From Plakobranchus ocellatus (lineage: Eukaryota > Mollusca > Gastropoda > Plakobranchidae): a DNA stretch of 26,761 bases. The DNA lies in assembly GCA_019648995.1 (NCBI GenBank), contig BLXT01007705.1, positions 915,836 to 942,596 of the forward strand, read 5' to 3'. The notes under the pieces are model-generated. The model saw only the letters and a program-made list of their open reading frames with translations. It searched no databases and was not told where the DNA came from. This document shows positions 10,578-21,371 of the stretch, in pieces; positions within the stretch are counted from its first letter, which is position 1, and the number at the start of each line of letters is the position of its first letter. The position numbers were made by a program, and so were the translations under genes.

Positions 10578-10895
10578 GCATATTGGAAAGACTTCCGATT
10601 GTGGCACTCATAGCGATATTCCGATAATAAGGACGAAATGAAGGCAAGTATAATCAAGTGTTGACAATTTTAATAATGTACCAACAATGGCCAACAACTA
10701 GAAATAATTGCGTCCAAAAACAACAATATATTTTAAAATTTTAGAAATAAAAGAACATTGAGATCACATCTTGAATAATGGCAGCTGAGTTTTAATTGAT
10801 CAAGTCTGTTTAGCAATTAATTTAGAAATAAAACACAACTGATCTCAAGAAATTGTTTTATTTTCACAATATTAAATGATCATGCTGTGATATGA
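10578..10895 (-). repeat. Left arm of a large imperfect inverted repeat
   Basis: This arm pairs with the reverse complement of 13106-13428. Shared blocks in order are TGGAAAG-CTCCGATT, GCGATATTCCGATAA, GGACGAAATGAAGGCAA, GATCACNTC, AATAATGGCAGCTGAG, AGCAATTAATTTAGAAATAA and ATTGTTTTATTTTCA, then ATATTAAATG. It has many substitutions and indels between the blocks. I assign it minus only because the other arm, read on plus, has a simple repeat at its outer end like a 3' tail. Confidence 0.7.
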
Positions 10896-11271
10896 CAGGT
10901 TGATTCGCACTCCAGCTTTCTTTGTATTAACTTTTCTTGGGTGGACATTCGGAAGTCTTGCCAGCGTATTTTGAATGTCGTTAAATTCAGTGTTGGGATG
11001 ACACAGGCGATAAATGAAGTGATCCTTCAATCCACTTTAGAGACACATTTTTTCACCGTAATCAACGTTCTTGAGGAAAAAAAAAACCCTCTAGATAAGG
11101 AGAGTGGATTAATTAACCTATTTGCTTTTACATATTCATAACATTCAGGCTTTAAGCTTTCACAATTATTTTTGAAGCCTCATAAATGCATATCAATTTT
11201 TAGCGGCTATGCATTCCTTTTTTTTCCTTGAAACAACTAATGAAATAATTTGTGAGAGAAAATGAACAAAA

Positions 11272-11291
11272 NNNNNNNNNNNNNNNNNNNN
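11272..11291. other. Assembly gap (20 N)
   Basis: Twenty N separate an A-rich left edge from the long poly-A run. The real length is unknown. Confidence 0.98.

Positions 11292-11329
<38 letters not shown>
11292..11329 (+). repeat. Poly-A run of 38
   Basis: Thirty-eight consecutive A directly follow the N gap. It may be a true retroposon tail or a homopolymer that broke the assembly. The left side of the gap does not let me choose. Confidence 0.9.
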
Positions 11330-11330
<1 letters not shown>

Positions 11331-13105
11331 AGATTGCCAGCGAACTGTTGACTGGGTATATGAACAATAAGCTTATTTGAACTGCAATTACGATGAATTT
11401 ACACATAATTTTTAAACACAATCTATCTATTTAATCATGTTACGATGTTATAAGTGATACTGGTGTGACAAAAAGAAACTCTTCACTACATTAAATGCAT
11501 TAGACGATTGTCATGATTTGTTTTATTTTGTCCCTTTCCCTGAGATCAACTGGCTGCCAGTATTGACCTCATATGGAAGATCAAAATCTGAATAGCAAAC
11601 ATGGCTGTATTGTAAGTCGTATCGCCTGCAGTTCCTGAGCCTTGACGCAGACTGTAGGACCAACTGTGACACAAGGTAAGCGATTCCTTTGTCAAAAAAC
11701 ATTCACAACGATGTGATCTCGAGGCTTTTCCAGCTCAGCCTAAGGTAGGAATTCCGATTGAGACCACAAAGGACTAGAAGGTAATAAGGTTAGTGCAGCC
11801 AGGGGGAAATTCCTGCGATGACGTCTTTTTTTCAATGACCTAAACTTAGTCTGTCATGTAATTTTAGCCGAAATGGGGCTCAAATGTAAATAATGCCAAA
11901 TTTCCGTTAGATCTAGATTAATTGTATTCTGCACGGAGTTCGGAGTCTTAGAATTAAACATTTCAAAGCTTTAGCCAGGCTTTTAAAGTTGGTACTTTGG
12001 CTTTTTTTTTCTGAATTTACATTTGGGACAATAGATTTCAAATTTTAAAAAGCCACAAGAACTGAAAGTAGGCATCTAAAATCCGCCTGGCGAGCTCAGA
12101 TTGAAGACCCTAAATTTCGAAGCAAAGTAACCATTTTTTTCACACAGAATGACGAAACTTACACGAGAATAAAATTTATCAAAAGCTTCTTTAAATAATT
12201 CTCCATTTACTTTCATATCATGTTGGAGAAAAATGGCAAACGAATAAGTGTGTCAAAATTCACAGCGACGAAAATTTGTTGGCCGCAAAAACTATACTGA
12301 TGTCACTGACAGCGCCATCGAATACATGTTCCAGTCTCCTAGATACTCATTTGCATAAATGGATGCCGGTTAATTTCATATACCTTTAGTCTCGATCGGA
12401 CGACAAAAAGGGAAAAAAACAACCTTAAGTTTTCGAAAAAAAAGGCAAAATTTGAGCATTTTCTTTATCGAAATACCGATCATAAAATTGGATGGTTCCA
12501 AAAGGTTTTCAATTTTCTTCTTAATACAATAAAAAAGTTGTTTACGAGATCGTCATGGTAAAAATTCAACCGACAAAAGATAACAATGACCTTGCCGTTT
12601 CCTGACTAATTTGTCTCGCCCTGAACCTGTATAGTGTAAGCTATGACCAAACTAGCCGACGATAAATTTGAGTAGGCGATATAGCCTTTTGCCCACTCAC
12701 CACTCATAATGCACACATTGATGAACAAACCTTCACTAAAGAGTGTTTGACTTTGAAATTATTTTTCGTTATACGATAAGACTTAGTTTGGGTCTAAATG
12801 CAACGCAAATACAAAGAGAAGACAGTTGGATCTATGACAGGAACTGGCCATTATGAACATACAAGCCCCATTTCCGAGTTCATTGCACTTGCGTCACAAC
12901 TCAAGGGCATAACCGAATAAATATTCTAGAAAGCCTGTGGGTTTTCCCCTTGAATTTACTTTGCATATTCTCCATTTAGGGAAAGACTTGTTATGTCGAC
13001 ACATTTCTTTATATGAAATTTCAAGGGCATTTCAAGAGCGGTATTGATTTTATACAGAGAAAGTTATCATAATTGAAAATGAATTAATTATAGAAATTTA
13101 AATTA

Positions 13106-13428
13106 TTCTAAAGCAATAGTGATACAGGCAAGAATTCCGAATCAGTATAACCATTTAATATGAAAATAAAACAATTTTTATAATCATTTGCGTTTTATTT
13201 CTAAAATAATTGCTGTGTCATATCTGGTATCTAACGCTCGGCCGCAATTATCCAAGATAGTGAGCGGAGGTGATCATTCAAAAAACAGTTATTGGACGGA
13301 ATTATTTTTAATTATTGATAAATAAGTAAACTTTAAAATTTTCCAATTTTTGCCTAAAATTGCCTTCATTTCGTCCTTATCGGAATATCGCCCTGTGTTC
13401 ATAATCGGAGGCCTTTCCATCATACGAA
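13106..13428 (+). repeat. Right arm of a large imperfect inverted repeat
   Basis: It is the opposite-strand partner of 10578-10895. On the plus strand its outer end reads GCCTTCATTTCGTCCTTATC, then GGAATATCGCCCTG and GGCCTTTCCATC. It runs directly into the ATA/ATG microsatellite at 13430, which resembles the simple-repeat 3' tail of a retroelement. It may therefore be a separate copy of one dispersed repeat and not a terminal repeat of a single element. Confidence 0.7.
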
Positions 13429-13429
13429 T

Positions 13430-13524
13430 GATAATGATGATTAATAGTAGTATTGATAATAATAATGATAATAATAATAATGTTAATCATAATGATGATA
13501 ATAAGAATAATAATAATAATGATG

Positions 13525-13586
<62 letters not shown>

Positions 13587-13612
13587 CATAATAATTATAA
13601 TAATAATATCGC
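13430..13612. repeat. (ATA/ATG)n microsatellite
   Basis: Imperfect ATA units interspersed with ATG become pure ATA from about 13528. Poly-Asn and poly-Ile frames across it are artefacts of the repeat. Confidence 0.97.
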
Positions 13613-14126
13613 TTTCTTATGCAACTATGACATACTTTTTCCATTTTTTATTATTTATTTCATCATTATATGCAGAGTACATTCATGATTAAATATGGCA
13701 TTTTGTTTTTCTATTAATGTTGTCCTTTTCAGTGATGAGGAACAGCGACAACATTGAGAGACGCATAGATGCAATGTAAGATTTTCTAAACTTCTGAGAT
13801 GTGACAGACCAACTGTGGCATGTTTGTCTTCATCTAATGAGCCATCAACTTCCTTGAGACAGATAAGAAATATTTTTTTTTGTTATTCTTGTGTTGGGGT
13901 TGAAAACATTACAATATGTTACAGCTTGGTACTATTGAATTGTCTTAAATATTTGTTTAACTGAACACGTGATTTGGATAGGGTTTAGATTATAAGTTGT
14001 GTCGCACAGAGTTATGTTAGTGCGCGTTTAGCTTAACTGTATTATAGACTCCAACTTATTTTTGTTTGTGATCATTGATTGAAAATGGCAGGAAAGCTTA
14101 ACTGATTTGATGGAAATGGAAAATTT
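13613..14126. other. Unassigned DNA
   Basis: I see no gene, RNA or repeat that I can support in these 500 bases. Confidence 0.45.
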
Positions 14127-14360
14127 CTAACTTTAGCGGTATGGTAAAAGGCAAGGATCTATAGTGGGAGATGACACAGAGGGAAAGGGGGGAAGTCAAG
14201 ATACACTGAGGTCATTTGTTACTGACTTTAGCTGTATGGTAAAAGACAAGGATCTGTAGAGACGATGAGGCAGAGGGAAAGGGGAATTCAAGATACACTG
14301 AGGTCAGTTGTTACTAACGCTGGCAGTATGAGAAGATAATGACCTATAGAAAGGCAGTCA
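14127..14360 (+). repeat. Tandem repeat of about 95 bp, 2.4 copies
   Basis: Unit starts at 14127, 14222 and 14314 read CTAACTTTAGCGGTATGG, CTGACTTTAGCTGTATGG and CTAACGCTGGCAGTATGA. The first two share GGCAAGGATCT-like, CAGAGGGAAAGGGG and TCAAGATACACTGAGGTCA blocks. The third is cut short and has GACCTATAG and GTCAAGAT only. It lies on the 3' side of the minus-strand LINE that follows. Confidence 0.85.
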
Positions 14361-14379
14361 AGATTGCTAACTGTGATGG

Positions 14380-15060
14380 ATAGACAGTTGATAATGATGA
14401 TGACGATGCTAGCAACTCTAAAGATTTATACATAACGTTCTCTTCTTCAAGAGCCTTGTTTAAAGCAGATATTGATGATAGTAGTCCTCCATTCAAGGCT
14501 GTTGTTGCTACCATTACCCATCGCCCATGATGCAAGACTTTTAATCAAGCTATTACTTGTTTTCCTCTACTGCTTTTGTTTCCAAATCTTTCCAGTGATT
14601 GCTAGGTGTTTTGAACTATTGTGTCTGTAGTGTTCTAGAAATCATTTGCCTTCGTTCATGGTTTTGCTTATTGATCTCAACTATAACTTCTTTTAGTACC
14701 GATTCATTGGAGCCTTTTCGCATCCATAATATCTTCATCATTTTTCAGATAAACCACAATTCTACTGTTTCCGGTTTTCTCTCCGATTCCTTGCTTTTCG
14801 CCTAACACTTTTATATGATAGCTCTTCCCATGCATATCTATATCCACTACCCTTATTTTGGTATCCATATGTTTTTTAGCTATGGCTATTCTTTTTCTTA
14901 TATCACTTGTGTATCTGAAACCTGACATCAACAGGTACCCAAAATGTTTGAATTTTGTGATTTATTTGGCTCTTTAGCCACAGAGATTGCTTTGGTTTTT
15001 TGATGATGTTTTTAGACGAAGATGCGTTCTGTTTCTTCAATTTCAAATCTGCAGAAACCC
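14380..15060 (-). pseudogene. Decayed LINE reverse transcriptase, C-terminal part (copy B)
   Basis: Minus-strand pieces in three frames join into the C-terminal half of a non-LTR retrotransposon ORF2. In order they are KTKAISVAKEPNKSQN, FKHFGYLLMSGF-RYTSDIRKRIAIAKK, SKESERKPETVELWF, MMKILWMRKGSNESVLKEV, ERRQM, and near the end NNSLEWRTTIINICFKQGS followed by a stop. These match the post-palm region (YLG, RI-AK, ERK-EA-EMW, TD--SNE, RRQ) of LINE proteins. The catalytic palm is not in this copy. Frameshifts and stops make it dead. The 3' tail shows ATCGTCATCATCATTATC on the minus strand, a trinucleotide tail typical of some LINE clades. An apparent 75-residue frame here mixes the true frame with a shifted one. 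Confidence 0.75.
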
Positions 15061-16084
15061 TTATGTAAAAAAAATTCAAGCTTGGCACGTGGCTGAAAAT
15101 TTTGGATCATTTTTTAGGTGAAAGGGCTTTATGCACGAAGAGCCAAACTGAGGGGCAAGCAGTCGTGAAACGGCACAGAGTGGCTTTGCGAGAGCACACT
15201 CTATTATGACGCACACCCCTGATCCTAAGCTATAACTACCGTTTTGATCAGTGAGAATCTGAAACAATCACATATCACAGTTGCGGTAGGATTTGAGCAC
15301 AGGCATAACAAATCAGAAACGTGTAACGATCTGGAGTTTCTGAGCTTTGATTCTACTTATGCAATCGTAGCAAGAGTTGGGTCTCATCAAAGGCTTTACA
15401 GAGGCAGAGGATGTTTAGGGACATCATGATGATGTTTGTACACTATGCTGTAAAATGAAGCATATCAACCTTTTGACCAGTTCGCAAGAAATAAATCACC
15501 ATTGAACAAGTGCAATCTGTCGTATAAACAAGACAATGATAAATCAACCAATCTATCGCTCATGATGGGAGGGTAAAATTATCAAACAAATGAACAGTTC
15601 TCTTCTTCTTATACCAAGTCTGACAGATGTCGGCCACCATGACTTTCAATTAAATCCTGTTCTTAAATGGATCCAGAAATTTACATTGTCTATATTTTTC
15701 CTCGCCCAAGAATTCATGCGTTCTATAAACGTCATGATTGCCTATCTCAATCCTTACGTCTCTTTCAGTTACGCTTAATGTTCAATAAATTTCTGGGCCG
15801 ACGGCATAATAATTAAGTGCCCTTAAAAGACATCCGATTCTTTTTTCCATGATACATATTATAAAAGATTGTTACAAGCTGGTTTTCCGCATAATTAGTC
15901 CATTAATAGAAAAACATATCCATTAATAAATTCGGTGAGTCCATAACTATCCTTAATCTAAGAACAATTTGAAAGTGGTTATTCTGATAAGTTATCGTAA
16001 ATAATAAAGCTTGTGTGCACGCCGCATGTATCAAAGACTAATATCATTCATTCATCTTTCATTCACCTTTAGGTATATAAATCA
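15061..16084. other. Unassigned DNA between two LINE copies
   Basis: GGTAGGATTTGAGCAC near 15284 looks like a reverse B-box, but I find no matching A-box at the proper distance. Short open frames here are not recognised. Part of it could be LINE or SINE remnant too decayed to place. Confidence 0.4.
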
Positions 16085-17380
16085 CTGTTAAAATCTGTAC
16101 CCTTCAAAGGGCTGCCTCAGTTCCTGAAATCATGATCATCGCGCCAGACCCAATCTGAAAGTTGCCTCCTCACTGCTTTTCTAAAGTCACTTCTGCTGGA
16201 CGCTACACTTCCAGCCAGCGTCACACTAGTTCTTCGCCATTCTTCTAGGGCGTCCTTTACATCTTTTGCCTTAACACTTGCCTCAATAACAGTTTTGTTA
16301 TTAATTCGTGCCTTTTTAGGTTGTCCAAAGTATTTTGAGTTTTTGCTTCATTTAATTTCAAAATTTTAGTATTAATTTTTCATGTCTATTTTCCCACAAT
16401 TTCAGCATTGATTACTCTATCTGTCCACAGTATTTTTTTTTCTAAAAATGCATCGATGTTTTGAATACTGGTTGCATTCAGGCTCCATAAGTTGCATTCA
16501 TACATTTAAAATGAGGAAAATGCAGCAGCATATTACAGCATATTAGTTTATTTCTTATTCTGATATCCATAGCTTCTTCATTGTTTTTCATTGCGACAAG
16601 GCTACCGACGTTTTTTTTTCCTGATTTATGGTGTTTCATGGCTGTTAATTTTGACTCCTAGATAAGTGAACTTGTATAATTTCCAGAATTCCGTATTAAT
16701 GTCTTTATCCATCATTTTCGTTTTCTTAGCGTTGACAATAGAGCCTGCTTTTTCCACTTTTTTCCTTTACGGTTTGAATTAAAATATTCTGTCCTTTAGG
16801 TGCCTTTCATATAAGAATTGTATATTCAGTGTGTGTTCAATTCATAAATTTCTTTTCCAATTTATGTTAATCATATCATAATTTTGGGCGTTTGATTTCA
16901 CTGTCTCAAGCTATACTCGGTATAGAGATTGAAAAGGGTGAGAGATAGTATGGATCCTTGTACTCCTTATTGTATAATAAATCAGTCTGTATCTCTTTCT
17001 CCATACACACATCAACTTCTTAAGCGTGCGTTCATGTATTTTAGTAATTCAATGATAGTTTTGTCTCACAAGGTCAAAGGTGTTTGAAAAGTCAATATAG
17101 ATGTAAATCGCTGTAATTTTTTCTTCTCTTGGTTTTTCAACTAATGTTCTGAAATTAAATATTTGACCTCTTGTTCCACTGTTGGGTCTGAATCCAGCTT
17201 GAATTGCACCAGCTGCTTCTTGTACGATTTTTTTCGAGCTTTTTTTTTAAACGACTTTTAATAGGACCTTACTGGCGTGGCTAGTAAATGTTATGGTACT
17301 ACAAGTAGAGCACACCTTTGTCTCCCTTTTTGGGGGGAAAATCGATAAAAATTTGGATCCTGTCCATTCTACAAACATTT
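16085..17380 (-). pseudogene. Decayed LINE reverse transcriptase including palm (copy A)
   Basis: Minus-strand fragments give an RT domain in order: PPKKGDKG (about 17315-17337), TSHASKVLLKVV, QAGFRPNSGTRGQIFNFRTL (17161-17210), YIDFSNTFDLV (17060-17100, motif A), GVQGSILSLTLFNLYTE (16916-16966, motif B), the degraded YADD site EYTILI (16810-16835), TYLGVKINS, CNLWSLNATSIQNIDAF and ILWTDRVINAEIVGK (16389-16436). The weak end is GRPRK-like text and IMISGTEAAL. The catalytic Asp pair is lost, and many stops and frameshifts are present. Family traits are those of a LINE with an APE-type ORF2, but the clade cannot be set by eye. It differs in wording from copies B and C. Confidence 0.8.
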
Positions 17381-18125
17381 CTCCTCAAATATTCTTTACA
17401 GGGAACGATATATCTTGGCACCTGATTTTCCATTTGCTTTCATCATCTAAGGATGTATATTGTTTCCGAGGGTCTTCTCTTCTAGTAGGTTGTTTCATGG
17501 TCCACTCTGCCACGCTTAACAAAGGCTCTAATTTCTCTTTATGTAGGTATCGGCTCAATGAGACTGAAAAGCTGCTTTCTAAAACTGAGGGTAACTAAGA
17601 TGGTGTTCAAAGAGAGGTCTCCATAAGGACTTTGCTATATTATATCTCTGACCGCTTTTCTCTCTCGTCACGGCGGTAATATTTATACTGCATCATCCAA
17701 TTTTGACTTTTCTCCTTCAGAGACCGCCATAAAAGCATTGCATTGTGGCCATCTATACACCTTGAAACAGCTCTTTATCTGCCTCGCTTGTTTGTGGTGG
17801 TCGTTAATGAAACTGCCTTGCCTTTCTAAAGGGATCTTTCCTCACCACTGCGAACCCACGACCATCATAGTCCAATCAGGGCCAAAGAATTGAAATCATT
17901 AGACATTCATCAAGCTCTGTAACTGGAAAACACTTGACAATTTCAAGATTGTGTCAATCCAAATCTATGCTTCCATCATTTTTATCGACATGTTTTTAAT
18001 CATTTCTAAGGGCTAAATTGTGTCATTGTTACTTTATTTTGCCGCGCACCTAACTATACACAGAATTCATCTTCTGATAAAGGACCCTACATAAAGGAAA
18101 GAATCTATATATCTCGATATATATG
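17381..18125. other. Unassigned DNA, possibly upstream LINE A remnant
   Basis: The minus strand may continue the LINE A ORF2 upstream of the palm, but the match is too weak to claim. A 101-codon plus frame (17293-17598) lies on the antisense of LINE A at its start and is not recognised. Confidence 0.35.
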
Positions 18126-18445
18126 CCTAGTAAGCGTTATACTTTTGTACGCCTGTGAAAAATGGGCATTTAGAAAAAATGGACCCAGAAAATCACAAAC
18201 GATGAGATACGTAAAGATGCAATGTCATACCAGCATCTACAATTCAGCAGGAAAGGAAGAATATTTGGACACGCAATCAGACATTAGAGTACACAAAACT
18301 GGATACTATGTAGTCACTTGGGGACGTAGGGAGCAAGAGAAAGACAGCATTTAACGTGGAAGGAAGACATTAATGAATGAATAAGAGCGGGTTTGAGAAG
18401 TTGGTTCTGGGAAACGGGGGGAAGGCTGTCTTTGTATAAAAAAAA
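18126..18445 (+). pseudogene. Decayed LINE C-terminal fragment (copy E)
   Basis: The plus strand reads LYACEKWAFRKNGPRK, matching the conserved LY-CE-W motif that follows the thumb in LINE proteins, then MRYVKMQCHTSIYNS. A frameshift leads to GRIFGHAIRH and TWKEDINE, resembling the FGH--R and GRQR-TW-DDI segments near the ORF2 end. Stops interrupt it. It is unlike copies A to C in orientation and wording, so it is probably a separate insertion. Confidence 0.6.
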
Positions 18446-20165
18446 CCCTTTCCTTTTTACCTTTTAGCATTGTTTTTTGATGGGCCAAATCCTGAAATTC
18501 TACACATGATGCTTGCGTTGATAGAGATGAACTGCATACATTTAACATTAATGGGCCGAAACAGATCAAGTCACCAATCAACTAATCTATTTCAACGGTC
18601 TTACATAAAATTTCTTTACTTAGGTCCTTTCCAGCGGATCTACAGCTGAGGAATTTCGCTAGTGTTTTGTTCATTGTATCGTTTTCGTTTCTTCTTCTAG
18701 AGATGATTGTTTCCTATTTATTCCTTCATTCATCCATTGATTTTTGTTTTAAAGTTGTCGCTTCTCCATTAATGTGAGAATACTATTATTGTATAGGATT
18801 CAATTTTTCTTCTTTTTCTTTTTCTAAGTACCCCTTTTCCTTTGATATTTCCTTATGCCTGTTTACTCTTTTTTCCTTTCTTTCATTTAATTCTTCATTC
18901 TCTTCCTCGGTTCAAAATTCTCATTTTGATGCTTTCTTCTTTTTTTTTCCTCAAAGGAAGTTATCGGATGTCCTGCTTTTCTCTTTATATTATCTGTGTT
19001 GGTGCTACCCACGGTATATCCATCACCACTGGAGCTGTCAGAGGGAAGCCGTGCACCAACACACACAGTTTTGTAATTCTATCGCTCACTCCGGAATTGG
19101 TCTGTGTACAAAAGTCTAATCTAGAGATTATTGTAGCAGACTAATTCCGAAGACTGAGCATAATCTCACAAGTTGAGATCTTTTACCTTCCAAACAAGGT
19201 GCTATGCTCAGTCATTGCGTTAAGTTTAGTAGAGCGTAAATTCATTTTAAGTATTTCGTTCACGGTTTACTAAATTTAAAGCAGTGGTCACGCATACCAC
19301 CTTAGTTTTTGGAAGAAGACGCGGGTGACGGGGTCTCCGCGTATACTACTGCACCAGTTGCAGTATGTTTTTGATTGGAAGAAGTAGAATATTATCAAAG
19401 ATCTCAAACTGAATGCGGCATATCAACAAAATTACCTGGATTTTTACAGCTCTTGTAAAGTTGTGAGATCCAAAGGAAAGCCGTGTTTGGTTTTGTCGAT
19501 TCTGTTCATTTTATTTGCCTGCTTTTTCCTCAGTGTTTTACTTTATATGTTTCTATGTGCGTGCTTGTGCTCTGTCGCGCCTTTCATATTCTATTCTCTA
19601 TTCATAATTTTACCTCTCTATTCCTCTCCTTTGGTCCTTTCTTTTTTGGGCTATTCAATCAATGCTCTATTTCAGCTTTACTTTATCTGATTCTCCGAAT
19701 TCGTGCTTTTTTCATTTATTATACAAATCTCTAAGTTTCATGTAAGCCTCAAATCTTTCTCAGTCGTATTTGGTCTTTTATCCCTTCTTCCTGGTGTGCA
19801 TTGTTTTGTTTCTCCTTCTGCCGCCCTACGTCTTGTGCACCGTTGCCCTTCATTATTGGAAGCGATAGATGCTGACCTCCTCAATGCGGGCGCCTTGTTT
19901 CTGCAAGGTGTGATCTGTATGAAGTTTATATTGGTCTGGTGTGAGTGGCTATCGCTCATTAATATACCTCTTTGGCAACTCAATTATCTCTAAAAACAGG
20001 ACAGCATTGATCCCCACTGTCCAATCACCTAGCTATTTTTTCTCTGAAAAGAGCTTTTGCCGAACCCAGCCGAGTTCGTATGCAATTTTCTTAATATATG
20101 GTTCTGGGGCAACTCTGGCAGTACTGGAGTTTCGTTAATGTTTCACTTACCTGAGCTCTTTGGTG
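18446..20165. other. Unassigned DNA with a structured hairpin cluster
   Basis: Short frames on both strands (for example 19463-19993) are T-rich, hydrophobic and unrecognised. A folded inverted repeat lies at 19152-19213 (separate entry). I see no SINE or LINE match otherwise. Confidence 0.4.
19152..19213 (+). other. Potential three-way-junction inverted repeat
   Basis: An 11-bp perfect outer stem pairs GACTGAGCATA (19152-19162) with TATGCTCAGTC (19203-19213). Inside are two hairpins: ATCTCA/TGAGAT (19163-19168 with 19174-19179) and ACCTT/AAGGT (19185-19189 with 19196-19200). The single-stranded parts are CTTTT (with one more base position) and GC. There is no hammerhead core (no CTGATGA or GAAA in the junction). 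Function unknown. Confidence 0.6.
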
Positions 20166-20243
20166 GGCTCTAATCTATGGGACTATAATAAGAATACCAG
20201 AGGAAACTCCGTTTAGTTCCCAACGAGGCAAAGTAACCTTGCC

Positions 20244-20247
20244 AGAG

Positions 20248-20300
<53 letters not shown>
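20244..20300 (+). repeat. (GA)n microsatellite
   Basis: A GA run of about 57 bases has one AA slip. The minus-strand frame with a Ser/Leu repeat crossing it is an artefact. Confidence 0.96.
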
Positions 20301-20303
<3 letters not shown>

Positions 20304-20599
20304 GTTAGTGGTGCTGTCGCTGGTGCAGCCTGTACTGATGATCAAACTAATATATGTCTGTTTTTTAACCACCATTATCGTTTGGTGAGAATAAATGAAC
20401 AGAGTACAGAAATATTCAAGAAATTGACTGGATATATCAACAATCAACCAGTTACTTTTAGCATTACAAATCTTAGGTTAAACGTACTTATTTTAGCATT
20501 TGGTCTAACATCACTTATCAGTTGACAATAACCTAAAAATAAGCTAACTACTGCAATACAAAGACTTGTAAGGAATGCCCATCATAGGAGTAGAAAAGT

Positions 20600-21366
20600 G
20601 TCCAAAACTGCTTGTTTAATTTATTGGGTTTTTTTTCGTTCATGACATCCACATTCTTCTGATAAAACATCTCAATTGCTTCTAGTTTCCTCTCTGTTTT
20701 TTCATTAGCAAACACTCGGTACCATGTAATAGTATTGACCATACATATGTTTTCATAACTCTTATTTTGGTTTCCATACTTATGTTTGTCTGCTAGTACT
20801 GGCATTTTCTGGAATGTATCTTTGGCCATGGCTATTACTTTGCTTATTTCACGTGTGCTGATGATGTTATCAGGTGGCCAAGATATTTTATTTTTGCAAG
20901 TTTGATTTTTTTCGCCTTTGTTATCGAAATTGTTTTTGGGGTTATGGGATTTCTTTGAGTTGACCATATATTGAGATTTTTTATTTTTCCTTCAAATGCA
21001 GACCTATTCTTTTGCTCTCTAAAACTGCTTTTGAATTTGATGATCAGATTCTACTATTGAATCTGTATCATCTCCATACCTGAGACGACGATTTTCTCCA
21101 TATAGTTTTTAAGCCTGAGAAATAAAGATTTCACTATATTGGTTGAAAAGATCAGAATACATTACATATCCCTGCTTCACACCTTTTTTGACTGACTTCA
21201 GACCACTGTGTTTTCCTGCAATTCTTGCTGATACACTTTTATTTCAGTATAGATATCTAAATATTCTCAGAACTTTCCCATCAATATCTAATTTTTCTGC
21301 ATACGAAACAGCTCTACGTTTTGCTTTGTCAAAGGTGTTAGAATAATCAGTGAAAAAAGTCCAATG
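20600..21366 (-). pseudogene. LINE reverse transcriptase, inverted 5' part (copy C)
   Basis: One minus-strand frame runs the whole length with about six stops and no frameshift. In order it shows FFTDYSNTFDKAKR (motif A), LDIDGKVLRIFRYLY, VSARIAGKHSGLKSV, GVKQGYVMYSDLFNQYSE (motif B), RLRYGDDTDSIVES (motif C, with YGDD in place of the more common YADD), SKKSHNPKNN, IISTREISKVIAMAKDTFQK, KTERKLEAIEMFYQ and EKKPNKLNKQ near 20610. The Asp pair is kept, but stops make it inactive. Homology ends near 20600. The bases from 20548 on continue the open frame without a match. It appears to be one insertion with the plus-strand piece at 21372. Confidence 0.85.
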
Positions 21367-21371
21367 AATAA

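Larger units (their letters stand above)
10896..13105. other. Non-coding interior between the inverted arms
   Basis: About 2.2 kb has no sizeable open frame on either strand and no recognised domain. It contains a sequencing gap with a following poly-A run, an octamer-like ATTTGCAT near 12349, and a kappaB-like GGGAAATTCC (11804-11813) six bases from a CRE-like TGACGTC (11819-11825). These short motifs may be chance. Confidence 0.5.

Noticed and set aside
13350..13692. Poly-Asn and poly-Ile frames
   Set aside because: They are artefacts of the ATA microsatellite.
15270..15330. Reverse B-box like string GGTAGGATTTGAGC suggesting a SINE or tRNA
   Set aside because: There is no A-box at the correct distance and no match to the SINE family tail.
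19738..19983. Basic minus-strand frame of 81 codons
   Set aside because: It has no recognisable motif, is overlapped by a plus frame, and has no repeat or promoter context.
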